Positions 54,987 to 63,856 of a DNA stretch of 64,000 nucleotides are shown in pieces (position 1 is the stretch's first letter; each line of letters begins with the position of its first letter). Origin of the DNA: Pedobacter sp. Hv1 (GTDB lineage: Bacteria > Bacteroidota > Bacteroidia > Sphingobacteriales > Sphingobacteriaceae); contig NZ_LLWP01000009.1 in NCBI RefSeq assembly GCF_001412215.1, positions 602,495 through 666,494 on the forward strand, in the 5' to 3' direction. Position numbers and translations under genes: made by a program. The notes under the pieces are model-generated. The model was given only the letters and a program-made list of their open reading frames with translations. It did not search any database and had not been told where the DNA came from.

Positions 54987-55853
54987 TTATAGTGTGTTCT
55001 CAGTTAAAATATCTTGCAGTTCTTTTAATTCTTCTACCTTGTCTGTAGCGCCAAGGTTCTCGTAAGCTGAAATTAAATTACGAATTACACGCCGAATAAT
55101 TTCAGTATTGCTGCATGGAGAATAAAAGCCGGGCTGTGGCTCTAAATTGAGCTGACGTAAAAATTGGTCTACATCATGTTTCCCAAAAATTGCACCTTTA
55201 TTAAAAGCATTGATGTAAAATAATACCCCATACTCTTTTTCATTGTTATTCTCATCTATATAGCCTAGAATAAAATGTTGTGGTAAATTAACACCATACA
55301 CGGGGATGTCGAGTTTTTGGGCAAGTGTAGCATATATAATTGCCAAAGAAATCTGATTGCCTTTTTTACTTTCTAATACTTGGTTTAAGTAAGAGTTTTG
55401 AGGGTCGTGATGGTTTTTAGTATTGCCACTAAAGCCATATTGATTGTAAAAAATATGATTAATCAGCTTAATTTTTTCAATGGAACTCATTTCCAGCTGT
55501 AAACCCAGCCAAATTTCTCTTTTAATTTCCTCAATTTGGTTGATAATCGTTTGTTCATCCAAATCAGGATATTGATAGCGGTTAATAACCAATGCCCCTT
55601 GTAAAAGATCAAAGGCCCCACTTTGGTACCATAAATTAAGATCTTCTTTAACATTATTGAATTGGATAGTGTGTACTATATTTTCAATACGCTCTTGCAA
55701 TAAAGTATCTAGCGATTGTTCCCAAGCATTTTCTAAATAACTGATGGCTTCATTTCCATAGCCCAGCAGGCGCTGTTGCACATGCTGATAAATTTCTTCA
55801 TCAGGATCATCTAATAATTTAAGAAGCGCATCAATTTCTGCAAGATTTTCCAT
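54987..55853 (-). CDS. SirB1/transglutaminase-like family protein
   Basis: A 288-residue protein. Residues 1-70 look like HEAT-type helices (LLKLLDDPDEEIYQHVQQRL). The core (about 95-230) has IFYNQYGFSGNTKNHHDPQNSYLNQVL, KGNQISLAIIYATLAQKL and GVNLPQHFILGY, the signature of the SirB1 family with transglutaminase-like fold. The usual catalytic Cys of true transglutaminases is not visible, in keeping with SirB1-type proteins. The C-terminal part may be helical repeats. It lies 35 bases from the divergent methyltransferase gene. The function is unknown. Confidence 0.8.
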   Translation of the reverse strand: MENLAEIDALLKLLDDPDEEIYQHVQQRLLGYGNEAISYLENAWEQSLDTLLQERIENIVHTIQFNNVKEDLNLWYQSGAFDLLQGALVINRYQYPDLDEQTIINQIEEIKREIWLGLQLEMSSIEKIKLINHIFYNQYGFSGNTKNHHDPQNSYLNQVLESKKGNQISLAIIYATLAQKLDIPVYGVNLPQHFILGYIDENNNEKEYGVLFYINAFNKGAIFGKHDVDQFLRQLNLEPQPGFYSPCSNTEIIRRVIRNLISAYENLGATDKVEELKELQDILTENTL

Positions 55854-55894
55854 TAAAATGCAAATTACAATTTTCAGTTTGCCTATTTTTGGCC

Positions 55895-56629
55895 ATGGGT
55901 TTTAAGTATATCTCAGCTTACTTCAGGCATCGCCTTAAGGCTAAAACTAGACACGGCACACATTCTCCGTTCGTTTACAAGTTAGCTGATGAGGTAATTT
56001 ACGATTTTTCTTCAAAAAAAGTATATGAGGAGATTGAAGCGCAACGAAAAAAACTTTTAAATGACGATAAAACCGCCAGTAAGGTAGGTAAACGAGCAAA
56101 AAATGATTTAAGAAGCCCTAGGTTATTACAATTAGTGTTTCGTTTAGTGGCTTACCATCAGCCCAAACAGTTGATTGAAATAGGTACAGGTTTTGGAATA
56201 ACTACGGCTTATTTGGCAAAAGCTTGTGTTAATGCAAACGTACTTGCCCTAGTAGATACAGCAGAGGTGGCTAGATTAACCAAACAAAATTTAGCTACAA
56301 TTGGTGTAAACAATACAACTCTAGAGCTTGGTAAGCTTGAAGAAACATTTAAAATGGCAATAGCGAAAACCACAACACTTGACCTTGTTTATATTGGAGG
56401 CAAAAATGATAAAGATTTTTCTTTAACCGCCTTTAATTTGTGCCTAACAAAAGCAAATGAACATACCGTAATTATCTTCGACCAGATTTATTGGAATGAA
56501 GAAATGCAAAGTGCTTGGCAAACCATTAAAAACCACCCGCAAGTAAGTATTACAATAGATTTATTTTGGCTTGGCTTGGTCTATTTTAGAAAAGGGCAGG
56601 CTAAAGAACATTTTAAATTGAAATTTTAA
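55895..56629 (+). CDS. Class I SAM-dependent methyltransferase
   Basis: A 244-residue protein. HGTHSPFVYKLADEVIYDF at the N terminus is typical of a Bacteroidota O-methyltransferase-like group; the SAM-binding motif is LIEIGTGFGITTAYLAKA, followed by LALVDTAEVARL and LDLVYIGGKND. The substrate is unknown. ATG 55895 is used rather than TTG 55889. It is divergent from the SirB1-like gene. Confidence 0.85.
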   Translation: MGFKYISAYFRHRLKAKTRHGTHSPFVYKLADEVIYDFSSKKVYEEIEAQRKKLLNDDKTASKVGKRAKNDLRSPRLLQLVFRLVAYHQPKQLIEIGTGFGITTAYLAKACVNANVLALVDTAEVARLTKQNLATIGVNNTTLELGKLEETFKMAIAKTTTLDLVYIGGKNDKDFSLTAFNLCLTKANEHTVIIFDQIYWNEEMQSAWQTIKNHPQVSITIDLFWLGLVYFRKGQAKEHFKLKF

Positions 56630-56732
56630 ACTGTTGTTAAGCCTTTTTCAATCTTCTTTCTTTAAAATCTTTCTTTATTTTTTGTTCAAGTAAAATTATT
56701 TACTTGATTATAAGTGACTTATGTTTAATAAC

Positions 56733-56740
56733 TGATTTTG
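56733..56740 (+). promoter_or_regulatory. Near-consensus -7 box (TGATTTTG) for the blaI operon
   Basis: One mismatch from TAnnTTTG, 38 bases before the blaI-type ATG and just upstream of the palindromic site at 56742-56768. Its position relative to that site would let a repressor block transcription. Confidence 0.35.
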
Positions 56741-56741
56741 T

Positions 56742-56768
56742 AGTTGTATAACTGAAAAATAAGTTATA
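56742..56768. promoter_or_regulatory. Candidate BlaI-family operator
   Basis: Alternating half-sites: AGTT (56742-56745), AACT (56750-56753) and AGTTATA (56762-56768). TATAACT (56747-56753) and AGTTATA form a perfect 7-bp dyad with an 8-base spacer. It ends ten bases before the ATG of the BlaI-type repressor. BlaI/MecI repressors bind dyads at their own promoters, so autoregulation is a reasonable inference. Confidence 0.45.
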
Positions 56769-56778
56769 GATTTAGTTT

Positions 56779-57141
56779 ATGGAAGAATTAACTAAGGCAG
56801 AAGAACGGATCATGCAGGTTTTGTGGAAGTTACAAAACGCATTTGTAAAAGATATTATTGATGAATTGGACGAAGAGCCTAAGCCACCTTACAATACCAT
56901 CTCGTCTATTGTTAGGCTCTTAGAAAAAAAGGGCTATGTAAGTTATAAGGCTTATGGTAAAACCTACGAGTACTTTCCGGCCATTAGCAAGGAAGACTAT
57001 ACTAAAACTACTTTCTCAAAAATGTTTTCTGGTTATTTCGATAATTCGCCAAGCAGCTTGTTATCTTTTATGGTAAAAGAGGAAAAACTGAGTGCAGCAG
57101 ATATAGAAGAACTTAAGGCATTGATCAATAAAAAATCATAG
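56779..57141 (+). CDS. blaI: BlaI/MecI/CopY family transcriptional repressor
   Basis: A 120-residue winged-helix repressor: LTKAEERIMQVLWKLQNAFVKDI, then the recognition segment PPYNTISSIVRLLEKKGYVSY and GKTYEYFPAISKEDY, followed by a dimerisation helix region. This is the BlaI family, normally inactivated by a partner BlaR1-type protease. Two such proteases follow directly (two bases away). In Bacteroidota these pairs are mostly not linked to beta-lactamases, and none is seen here. Confidence 0.93.
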   Translation: MEELTKAEERIMQVLWKLQNAFVKDIIDELDEEPKPPYNTISSIVRLLEKKGYVSYKAYGKTYEYFPAISKEDYTKTTFSKMFSGYFDNSPSSLLSFMVKEEKLSAADIEELKALINKKS

Positions 57142-57143
57142 CA

Positions 57144-59342
57144 ATGGAACTACTGGGCTACTTGCTAAAAGCGAGTGTTTGTATGGTATTGTTTTTTGCC
57201 ATTTATCTGCTGGTGTTGAGAAAGTTGACTTTTTTCAAGATCAATCGCTTTTATCTGCTGTTTACTTTATTGTTAAGTTTTGTTATTCCAACTTTACAAT
57301 TCACTATAGAAAGAGAAGCAACACAGGTGGAAGCAGTTGACCGTTCTTTTGTCTTACAAAGTGAAAACATCACGGTGCCAACGTTGGCAACTCCTTTACA
57401 GCAAACACAAGCACCAGCCGTCATTGTCGAAAAAAGGTTTGATTGGTATGTGTTATTGCCCTATTTATATGCGACAATTGCATTAGGGCTACTGATTATT
57501 TCAGCTAGGCGTTTATTTCAACTGTATAGGCACACTAGACAAAAAACCGAAGAATTGAATGGCTTGAAACTGGTCCACAAAAATAAAGGATTTACCAATT
57601 GCTCATTCTTCAACTATGTTTTTATAGATCATGATAGTTTAACAGCAATGGAGCTTAGGGTTTTGTTGAGGCATGAAGAAGTTCATGTTAAACAATATCA
57701 TTCCATAGATAAGGTAATTATGATGATTGCCAAATCGGTTTTATGGTTTAATCCGATCGTTTACCTGTATGATACAGCCTTAGAAGAGGCACATGAATAT
57801 GAAGCAGATGAAGCCACCTCTACAGCTTTTGGTACAGAGCCCTATGCAAGTCTGTTATTGAAGCTAGCTGTAAGTAAAAATACCACAACGTTAGTGCACA
57901 ACTTTGTGAAAAGTCCAATTAAAAAAAGAATACAAATGTTATTCAATTCAAAATCAAAAAACATGAAGAAATTAAGGTATTTATTGGTCTTTCCTATAGG
58001 GTTAGGACTGATATGGTTGTTGGCAACCGAAGTTGTATATGCAAATGTTAAAGGTTTAGTTAAAAATCAAACTATTGTTGAGAATAAACCATTTATAGAA
58101 AAAGCAACAGTAATAGATATTAAAGGAGTTAAGAAAGAGAAAATTACAATTAACACCAATGGTAGGCCATTATATGCGCATATTGGTTATGGCAAGAATG
58201 ATACGAAAATGAATTTTAAGCTCTGGTTCTATATTAATGATAAATTATATTCGGAAGCTGAGGCGGAGAAGTTTGACGCGGCTTTTATTAAAAATATTCC
58301 ATTGGTAAATGGTATTGGTGGGGGCTATAATTATGAAATCGCCAATTTACCAAAATCAATGACCGACTATGTATTTTGGTTTGGCAATGAGCCAAAACTT
58401 TCTAAGTATGGATCAACTGCCAGAACGACTTACCAAAAGTATAATAGTTCCACTATAACAGGTAAAATAGAGGAATTTACTTATGCTCCAGGTTCAAATT
58501 CGATCAATGGTTTGATGCTTAAAACCCCTACAGGAGAGGTCTTCAAAATCCTTGTAGAAACAAAATTAGCTAAACCATTGGATGAAATAGTTGCCAAAGG
58601 TGAAGAAGTGTCTGTTAATATATTTAGTACCCATCAAAAGGAGAGCGATTTTCCGGTAGTCAGTAGCTTTAAGTTAATTAAGAATGATAAAGTATTAATT
58701 GATGCGTGGCCGAAAGCAACAACAATGAAAATGAAGGTAAATGGGGTTGAAGGGGTTCTTGTTCCGGTTGAGCGTGATGAAAATAAAGTTAAACTCATCG
58801 CTGTTAAACCTAAATTAATATCGTCAACCAATGTTAGTGTCGATAGCAAAAAAAAGATCAATTATATCAAAAACGGATTGATGGAAATTTCAGGCGATAA
58901 ATTAGAAGCCGAAAACATCATTTGGGATATGGAGCATGAGTTGATTATTGCACAAAATGGCTTGCTAAAAACAAAAAGAGGCGATTTGATCAAGAGTGAG
59001 CAAATTACGTTTGCGCTAAAAACAGGTACTTATCAAACCAGTAACCCTTCTTTGGAGAGTAAAACGACATCTGCAGTTTATAACCTTTTATCAAAAATGA
59101 GTTATAAGGCCCTTGATTCTGTTAGGGTAAACACGTTCTTAAATACCCTCTATTTATCAGGTAATGTAAAATTGAATATTGATGGATTGATGTTCAATGC
59201 AAAATCTGTAGAGGTCAATAAAAATTCCAATCTCATTAAAGCACGTCACGCAATTTTAACAGATGCAGCTGGATTGAATGTATCGGGCGATCTGATTGAG
59301 TTTGATTATAGTACCAAGAAATATACAGTTACCAATAAGTAA
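57144..59342 (+). CDS. BlaR1-like M56 metallopeptidase with LptA/OstA-like C-terminal domain (copy 1)
   Basis: A 732-residue membrane protein. Three N-terminal membrane segments lie at about residues 3-22, 34-52 and 97-116; the zinc-peptidase domain has HEEVH (His177, Glu178, His181) and the downstream EAHEYEADE; a fourth segment at about 277-295 leads to the periplasm. Beyond residue 550 there are repeats such as NYIKNGLMEISGDKLEAEN and LYLSGNVKLNIDGLMFNA, resembling the beta-repeats of LptA/OstA LPS-transport proteins. BlaR1 homologues usually end in a penicillin-binding sensor, so the tail is unusual. The following gene is a paralogue. Confidence 0.88.
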   Translation: MELLGYLLKASVCMVLFFAIYLLVLRKLTFFKINRFYLLFTLLLSFVIPTLQFTIEREATQVEAVDRSFVLQSENITVPTLATPLQQTQAPAVIVEKRFDWYVLLPYLYATIALGLLIISARRLFQLYRHTRQKTEELNGLKLVHKNKGFTNCSFFNYVFIDHDSLTAMELRVLLRHEEVHVKQYHSIDKVIMMIAKSVLWFNPIVYLYDTALEEAHEYEADEATSTAFGTEPYASLLLKLAVSKNTTTLVHNFVKSPIKKRIQMLFNSKSKNMKKLRYLLVFPIGLGLIWLLATEVVYANVKGLVKNQTIVENKPFIEKATVIDIKGVKKEKITINTNGRPLYAHIGYGKNDTKMNFKLWFYINDKLYSEAEAEKFDAAFIKNIPLVNGIGGGYNYEIANLPKSMTDYVFWFGNEPKLSKYGSTARTTYQKYNSSTITGKIEEFTYAPGSNSINGLMLKTPTGEVFKILVETKLAKPLDEIVAKGEEVSVNIFSTHQKESDFPVVSSFKLIKNDKVLIDAWPKATTMKMKVNGVEGVLVPVERDENKVKLIAVKPKLISSTNVSVDSKKKINYIKNGLMEISGDKLEAENIIWDMEHELIIAQNGLLKTKRGDLIKSEQITFALKTGTYQTSNPSLESKTTSAVYNLLSKMSYKALDSVRVNTFLNTLYLSGNVKLNIDGLMFNAKSVEVNKNSNLIKARHAILTDAAGLNVSGDLIEFDYSTKKYTVTNK

Positions 59343-59416
59343 AAGCGAGTAACTAGCTAATTGTTTGAAGAGGATAGGATGAAGCAATTGACAAAAAAAT
59401 GAACTAAAATACTAAT

Positions 59417-61258
59417 ATGGAATTATTGCTCTACCTTTTAAAAGTAAGTGCTTGCATGGCACTATTGTTCACATTTTACCTGTTGTTTTTAAGAAAGCTC
59501 ACTTTTTTTAAAACTAACCGATTCTATCTGTTAGCTAGTTTACTATTAAGTTTTGTAATTCCTGCACTACAATTTACCATAGAGCGGATTATTGAACCAG
59601 TTCAAAAAGCGAGTTATGCGGTATTGTTTGAAGAAGAATCTGAAGGTTACAATCAGCAAATGTCTAACATGCGCCTTAAATTAGAACCAGTAGCTGTAGA
59701 ACAAAGCTTTAATTGGTATAGTTTACTACCTTATTTATATGCCATTGTTGTTGTAGGGTTATTGTTGATTACAGCGTGGAGATTGTACCAGTTATTTAAA
59801 CATACGAGAGTGAAGTCTGAAAAAATAAATGGACTAAAACTTGTTCCCAAAAATGTTGGATTTACCAACTGCTCTTTTTTCAATTATGTGTTTATAGATC
59901 AGGCTAGCTTAACGGAGGAAGAACTTAAAGTTCTATTAAGACACGAAGAAGTACATGCCAAACAATACCATTCTATTGATAAAATTATTATGCTGGTGGC
60001 CAAAGCTGTGTTATGGTTTAATCCCATTATTTACCTGTATGATCAGTTTTTGGAAGAAACCCATGAATATGAGGCAGATGAAACAACTTCAACAAATTTT
60101 GGGACAGAATCTTATGCAAACCTCTTGTTGAAGTTGGCAGTAAGCAAAAACTCAAGTCCATTAATTCATAACTTCGTGAAAAGCCCAATTAAGGCACGGA
60201 TAAAAATGTTGTTTAATGCCAAATCAGAACATAAAAGTAAATTAACCTATTTATTGGCCCTGCCAATTGGTTTGGGCTTAATTTGGGCATTTACTGTAGA
60301 AGTGGTATACGCCAGTCCAAACCATGTCCAAGATATACAGCAGTTCATGTCCAAGCATAACCCGGTTAATGCTGAAGATAAAGCCCTTGAAAAAAGAACT
60401 AAAGATTACCTTACGCCAAAGATCATCTCTATGAATGGTGCTTTTTTAGACAGCAATGGTGAAATCAACCATTTATATGGGGCAAAAGTTAAGCTGTTTA
60501 ATGGAGTCTTAATGGCCAAAGAAGTAGAATCCAATCTCAAAACGCAAGTGTTAATTGGATATAATGCTACATTTAAGCAAAAGGATAGTGCAGCTGTAAA
60601 TGGAAAGGTAATTGTATTTGATCTGAAACGGGGAACCTACATTGTTAATGATGAACTTAGTAAAAAGAACGAAGATAGTTTAAAACGAAATAGGCCAAGA
60701 TTGATCAGTTCTGCAAGTTTAACTGTTGATGCCAAAAAGCAGATATCTTATATCAAACAAGGCAAGATGGAAGTTTTTGATATGATATTAGTTGCGGAAG
60801 ATATTACCTACGACGAGCTTGCGGGAATAATTACTGCAAAAACGGCTACTTTGACAGCAAAAGATGGAGAGGTAGTCAAAGCCGAATCGATTATTTGTGA
60901 CTTGAAAAAAGGTACGTTTGTGACGAATGGTGTTAAAGTGGAAAAAGAGAAGTTGAAAGCTGAAGAAGACTTAAATAAGAAATGGGATTATCTGGCGCAA
61001 GACTCCACTTTAAAAACAAAAGATGGTTTTATCCTTTATGGTAATGCTAGGATTAAATTGGATGATGTTGTTTTAACCGGGAAGAAAATTGAGGTCAATC
61101 AAAAAAAGAATACAGTTACTGTATACGCTGGAGCCATCACAGAATTGAATAATGCTCCAGTTAAGGGAGACAAAATAGAATACAATATGTTAACCAAGAA
61201 AGGTACCGTCTCAGAGGGAGTCTTTTTATTAGATAATTTCTTCTCAAAACATCAGTAA
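59417..61258 (+). CDS. BlaR1-like M56 metallopeptidase with LptA/OstA-like C-terminal domain (copy 2)
   Basis: A 613-residue paralogue of the preceding protein. The N-terminal membrane segments and the peptidase domain with HEEVH (from His176) and ETHEYEADE are nearly the same; a fourth membrane segment follows at about 280-300. The C-terminal part (about residues 332-610) has several LptA/OstA-like units, for example TAKTATLTAKDGEVVKAE and LYGNARIKLDDVVLTGKK. It lacks the central region (about residues 300-540) of copy 1. It lies 74 bases downstream and is probably in the same operon. Tandem duplication is evident; different ligands are possible. Confidence 0.88.
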   Translation: MELLLYLLKVSACMALLFTFYLLFLRKLTFFKTNRFYLLASLLLSFVIPALQFTIERIIEPVQKASYAVLFEEESEGYNQQMSNMRLKLEPVAVEQSFNWYSLLPYLYAIVVVGLLLITAWRLYQLFKHTRVKSEKINGLKLVPKNVGFTNCSFFNYVFIDQASLTEEELKVLLRHEEVHAKQYHSIDKIIMLVAKAVLWFNPIIYLYDQFLEETHEYEADETTSTNFGTESYANLLLKLAVSKNSSPLIHNFVKSPIKARIKMLFNAKSEHKSKLTYLLALPIGLGLIWAFTVEVVYASPNHVQDIQQFMSKHNPVNAEDKALEKRTKDYLTPKIISMNGAFLDSNGEINHLYGAKVKLFNGVLMAKEVESNLKTQVLIGYNATFKQKDSAAVNGKVIVFDLKRGTYIVNDELSKKNEDSLKRNRPRLISSASLTVDAKKQISYIKQGKMEVFDMILVAEDITYDELAGIITAKTATLTAKDGEVVKAESIICDLKKGTFVTNGVKVEKEKLKAEEDLNKKWDYLAQDSTLKTKDGFILYGNARIKLDDVVLTGKKIEVNQKKNTVTVYAGAITELNNAPVKGDKIEYNMLTKKGTVSEGVFLLDNFFSKHQ

Positions 61259-61318
61259 ATTATTTGTTATCATATAGTTTGAAAGTTTACTAAAGCTATA
61301 TTTAAAGTTATAGCGCTT

Positions 61319-61361
61319 CAGTAACGGGGAACTTCAGTGGTTTTGGTCAGTTCCCCGACTG
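61319..61361. other. Hairpin after the second M56 gene
   Basis: CGGGGAACT (61325-61333) pairs perfectly with AGTTCCCCG (61349-61357) around a 15-base loop; outside, CAGT (61319-61322) pairs with ACTG (61358-61361) across a two-base bulge. No T-run follows, so it is an unusual GC-rich structure 60 bases after the stop rather than a standard terminator. Confidence 0.5.
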
Positions 61362-61384
61362 TAGAGCTTGAAACATTCAATTAC

Positions 61385-61430
61385 AAAAAAGAGATGCCAT
61401 CCTACAAGTTCAGGATGGCATCTCTTTTTT
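61385..61430. terminator. Bidirectional intrinsic terminator
   Basis: A perfect 19-bp stem (61385-61403 with 61412-61430) with an eight-base loop; A-run at the left foot and T-run at the right foot allow function on both strands. It sits between the convergent M56 operon and the acylase gene. Confidence 0.93.
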
Positions 61431-61450
61431 AATATCTTATTGGGCTGTTA

Positions 61451-63625
61451 CTAATTTCCTGGTTGGTAAGTCTTTTCCGCATTTTTAACTACATCCTCTT
61501 TGTAGAACAAAACATCTTTAAATTGCCCTTTGCTATACATTAAAGCTTGGTCGTTAAAATGTTTGGAATTAGGATTTCCACTATTGCCTCCGGCCAAAAT
61601 AGATTTAGCCTTTACTTTTTTGCCAAACTCTACTGCGCAAACAAAACTATTGCCACTAAAGCCATAACGTTTATTGGTTTTAAATGGATTGCTGCGGTAA
61701 GAAGGCAATTGTCCCCATAAGGCCGATCCAAAACCAACTGGGAAACTGGCTAAGTTGTCATCGTATTTTTCGTTAGTGGCGCCTGTTAAACGTTGAAAAC
61801 GATTAATTTCTCCCCAAGTAACTTGCCATTTACCAAAGCGTTTGTTCAGATCGGAAATGGTAGCTTTTAACGGATCTAATAATTCGTTAGGTCTTGCACT
61901 TGCTGCAAAGGCCAAAGTGTTTTCAACCTGGTCTTTCTCTCCAGGATCTATATAAACCTTTTGGATAATTGGGTTTAATTTGGGTGCCCATTCTAATGCC
62001 AATGCTGCGGCTTGTGAGTTCTCTCCAGAACGATAGTCCCAGTCTTTTAAAACCGCAATTGGTGCCTTCAATTCTTCCAATAAAGGATCACTTTGTGGCA
62101 ATTGGGCATAAGCCTTTAATAAAGCAGGTACCAGTACCTCAAATGCTGGTAAATAAGTATCGTAACCAGTAGCAATTACTTTATCTAAAGTATATTTCTG
62201 TGGTTTGTTCAATAATTTTGTAGCTGCAACACCTCTAAAGTTTTCCCCATCTGGTGCCATATAACTAGGATAGTTGGCTTTTATTGGGCTGTTTTTACCT
62301 GCTACACTAAAAGGAGTGGAGTTACAGTTCTGTAACCAGCCATTAGCCGGATTATATACATGCACCATATCTTTAACTGCATGTAAACCTTTCCATGCAG
62401 TTGCAGAAGTTGAGCCATCTACTACATCTGCCCAATTGTATTTTGGATTTCTAATAGGAATAAAATTGCCATGCCAATAGGCAATGTTTCCCTGTGCATC
62501 GGCATATACCGTATTGTTAGAGGCATTGGCTTTTAAATCCATTGCTTTTTGGTAATCTTCAAAACTTTTAGCCTTGGTACGTACCCAGCTTTGTACCAAA
62601 CTTTGTGTATTTCTGTTCTTAGATTTCAGGCTAATCCATTTCCCATCTCTTATGGCCATAATGGGGCCTTTGTTGGTAAAATAGGTGTTAAAACTTTTTG
62701 TTTTTAATGTGCCACCATCCATATAACGAATATTTACCTTCTTTTGGGTAACTGGGAATTTCTTTTTATCATATTCATAGAATAATCCTTTGTCAGTCTT
62801 GGTAATTTTTTCAGCATACATATCCGCAATGTCAACATTGTTAGAGGTGTGCATCCATCCACAATGTTCATTAAATCCTTGATAAACAAAGAACTGTCCC
62901 CATGTTACAGCGCCATAAGCATTTAAGCCTTCTTCGCTCTGCATTTGTACCTCTGGTCTAAAATAAAAGGTAGTATGTGGATTGATGTATAAAATCGCAT
63001 TTCCAGTTTCGGTAATTGATGGTGCAAAAGCGAAACCATTAGAACCACTTTGTTGGTCTTTGATTACTGGAACGTAAGCAGTTGGTGTATAATCGCCAGA
63101 GTAAAACTTTTTTAGTTCGGTTACCGTTAAGTCTGCAGTGTTGATGGCACCAATACTTCCGTCGGTCCATAATAAGGCATACCAGGGCTTAAAACGTGTT
63201 AATAAAGCTGGTTTAATCTGCGGGTTCTTATAAAGATAATAGTTAATGCCATCTGCATAAGCATGCAATAACTTTTTTAACCAAGGTTGTGCCTTTTGAT
63301 AATCGGCAATGGCTTCGGTGGTGTCTATGAGTAAACGGATCTGTAAATCGTTAAAAATATCTTTTTCGCCATTTATTTCAGAAAGACGGCCTAATTTTTC
63401 TATATAATTAAGTTCTACTCTTTTAAAATCGTCTTCACATTGAGCATACAACAAACCGAAAACGGCATCAGCATCGCTTTTGCCATATACATGTGGTATA
63501 CCCCAATTGTCTCTGATAATAGTTACTTTTTTAGCCTGTGCCTCGAATGCCGCAATTTCTGGCTGAGTGAATTTTTGAGCGAAAAGGGAGAGGGGCAATA
63601 AAAGTAGGACGATTAATTTTTTCAT
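61451..63625 (-). CDS. Penicillin acylase family amidohydrolase
   Basis: A 724-residue secreted Ntn-hydrolase with a signal peptide (MKKLIVLLLLPLSLFAQ). The family's order is present: short alpha part with RDNWGIPHVYGKSDADAVFGL, spacer, then the autocatalytic nucleophile Ser195 in QQSGSNGFAF, which would become the N terminus of the beta chain, and the later NNVDIADMY and GNFIPIRNP segments. Members cleave amides such as penicillins, acyl-homoserine lactones or aculeacin-like lipopeptides; the substrate here cannot be decided. It is transcribed alone and ends near the bidirectional terminator. Confidence 0.9.
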   Translation of the reverse strand: MKKLIVLLLLPLSLFAQKFTQPEIAAFEAQAKKVTIIRDNWGIPHVYGKSDADAVFGLLYAQCEDDFKRVELNYIEKLGRLSEINGEKDIFNDLQIRLLIDTTEAIADYQKAQPWLKKLLHAYADGINYYLYKNPQIKPALLTRFKPWYALLWTDGSIGAINTADLTVTELKKFYSGDYTPTAYVPVIKDQQSGSNGFAFAPSITETGNAILYINPHTTFYFRPEVQMQSEEGLNAYGAVTWGQFFVYQGFNEHCGWMHTSNNVDIADMYAEKITKTDKGLFYEYDKKKFPVTQKKVNIRYMDGGTLKTKSFNTYFTNKGPIMAIRDGKWISLKSKNRNTQSLVQSWVRTKAKSFEDYQKAMDLKANASNNTVYADAQGNIAYWHGNFIPIRNPKYNWADVVDGSTSATAWKGLHAVKDMVHVYNPANGWLQNCNSTPFSVAGKNSPIKANYPSYMAPDGENFRGVAATKLLNKPQKYTLDKVIATGYDTYLPAFEVLVPALLKAYAQLPQSDPLLEELKAPIAVLKDWDYRSGENSQAAALALEWAPKLNPIIQKVYIDPGEKDQVENTLAFAASARPNELLDPLKATISDLNKRFGKWQVTWGEINRFQRLTGATNEKYDDNLASFPVGFGSALWGQLPSYRSNPFKTNKRYGFSGNSFVCAVEFGKKVKAKSILAGGNSGNPNSKHFNDQALMYSKGQFKDVLFYKEDVVKNAEKTYQPGN

Positions 63626-63806
63626 ATTTGGTTATTATAAAAGCTATAGCAATATAGTATAGGGCTAAATTGTGAAATATTTTTAAAAGTAAAGAATAAA
63701 TCTACTTGTGATATACGATCATATAATGGGGGATGGGTATTCTTTTAAAACACGATGCCATCTTATTTTGTTGCAACCCAAGAAATGGTTAGATGCTCTA
63801 GAATGA

Positions 63807-63837
63807 CAAAAGCAGCCTTTGGGGCTGCTTTTGTTTA
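63807..63837. terminator. Intrinsic hairpin terminator between acylase gene and PorP/SprF-like gene
   Basis: CAAAAGCAGCC (63807-63817) and GGCTGCTTTTG (63823-63833) form an 11-bp stem with a five-base loop. The A-run in the left arm gives a T-run on the minus strand, so it can end the minus-strand gene that stops at 63857. Confidence 0.75.
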
Positions 63838-63856
63838 TTGTGGGTAATAATTGTTT

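Noticed and set aside
57144..61258. Reading the BlaI/BlaR1-like pair as a beta-lactam resistance module
   Set aside because: No beta-lactamase or PBP2a-like gene is nearby and the sensor tails are not penicillin-binding domains.
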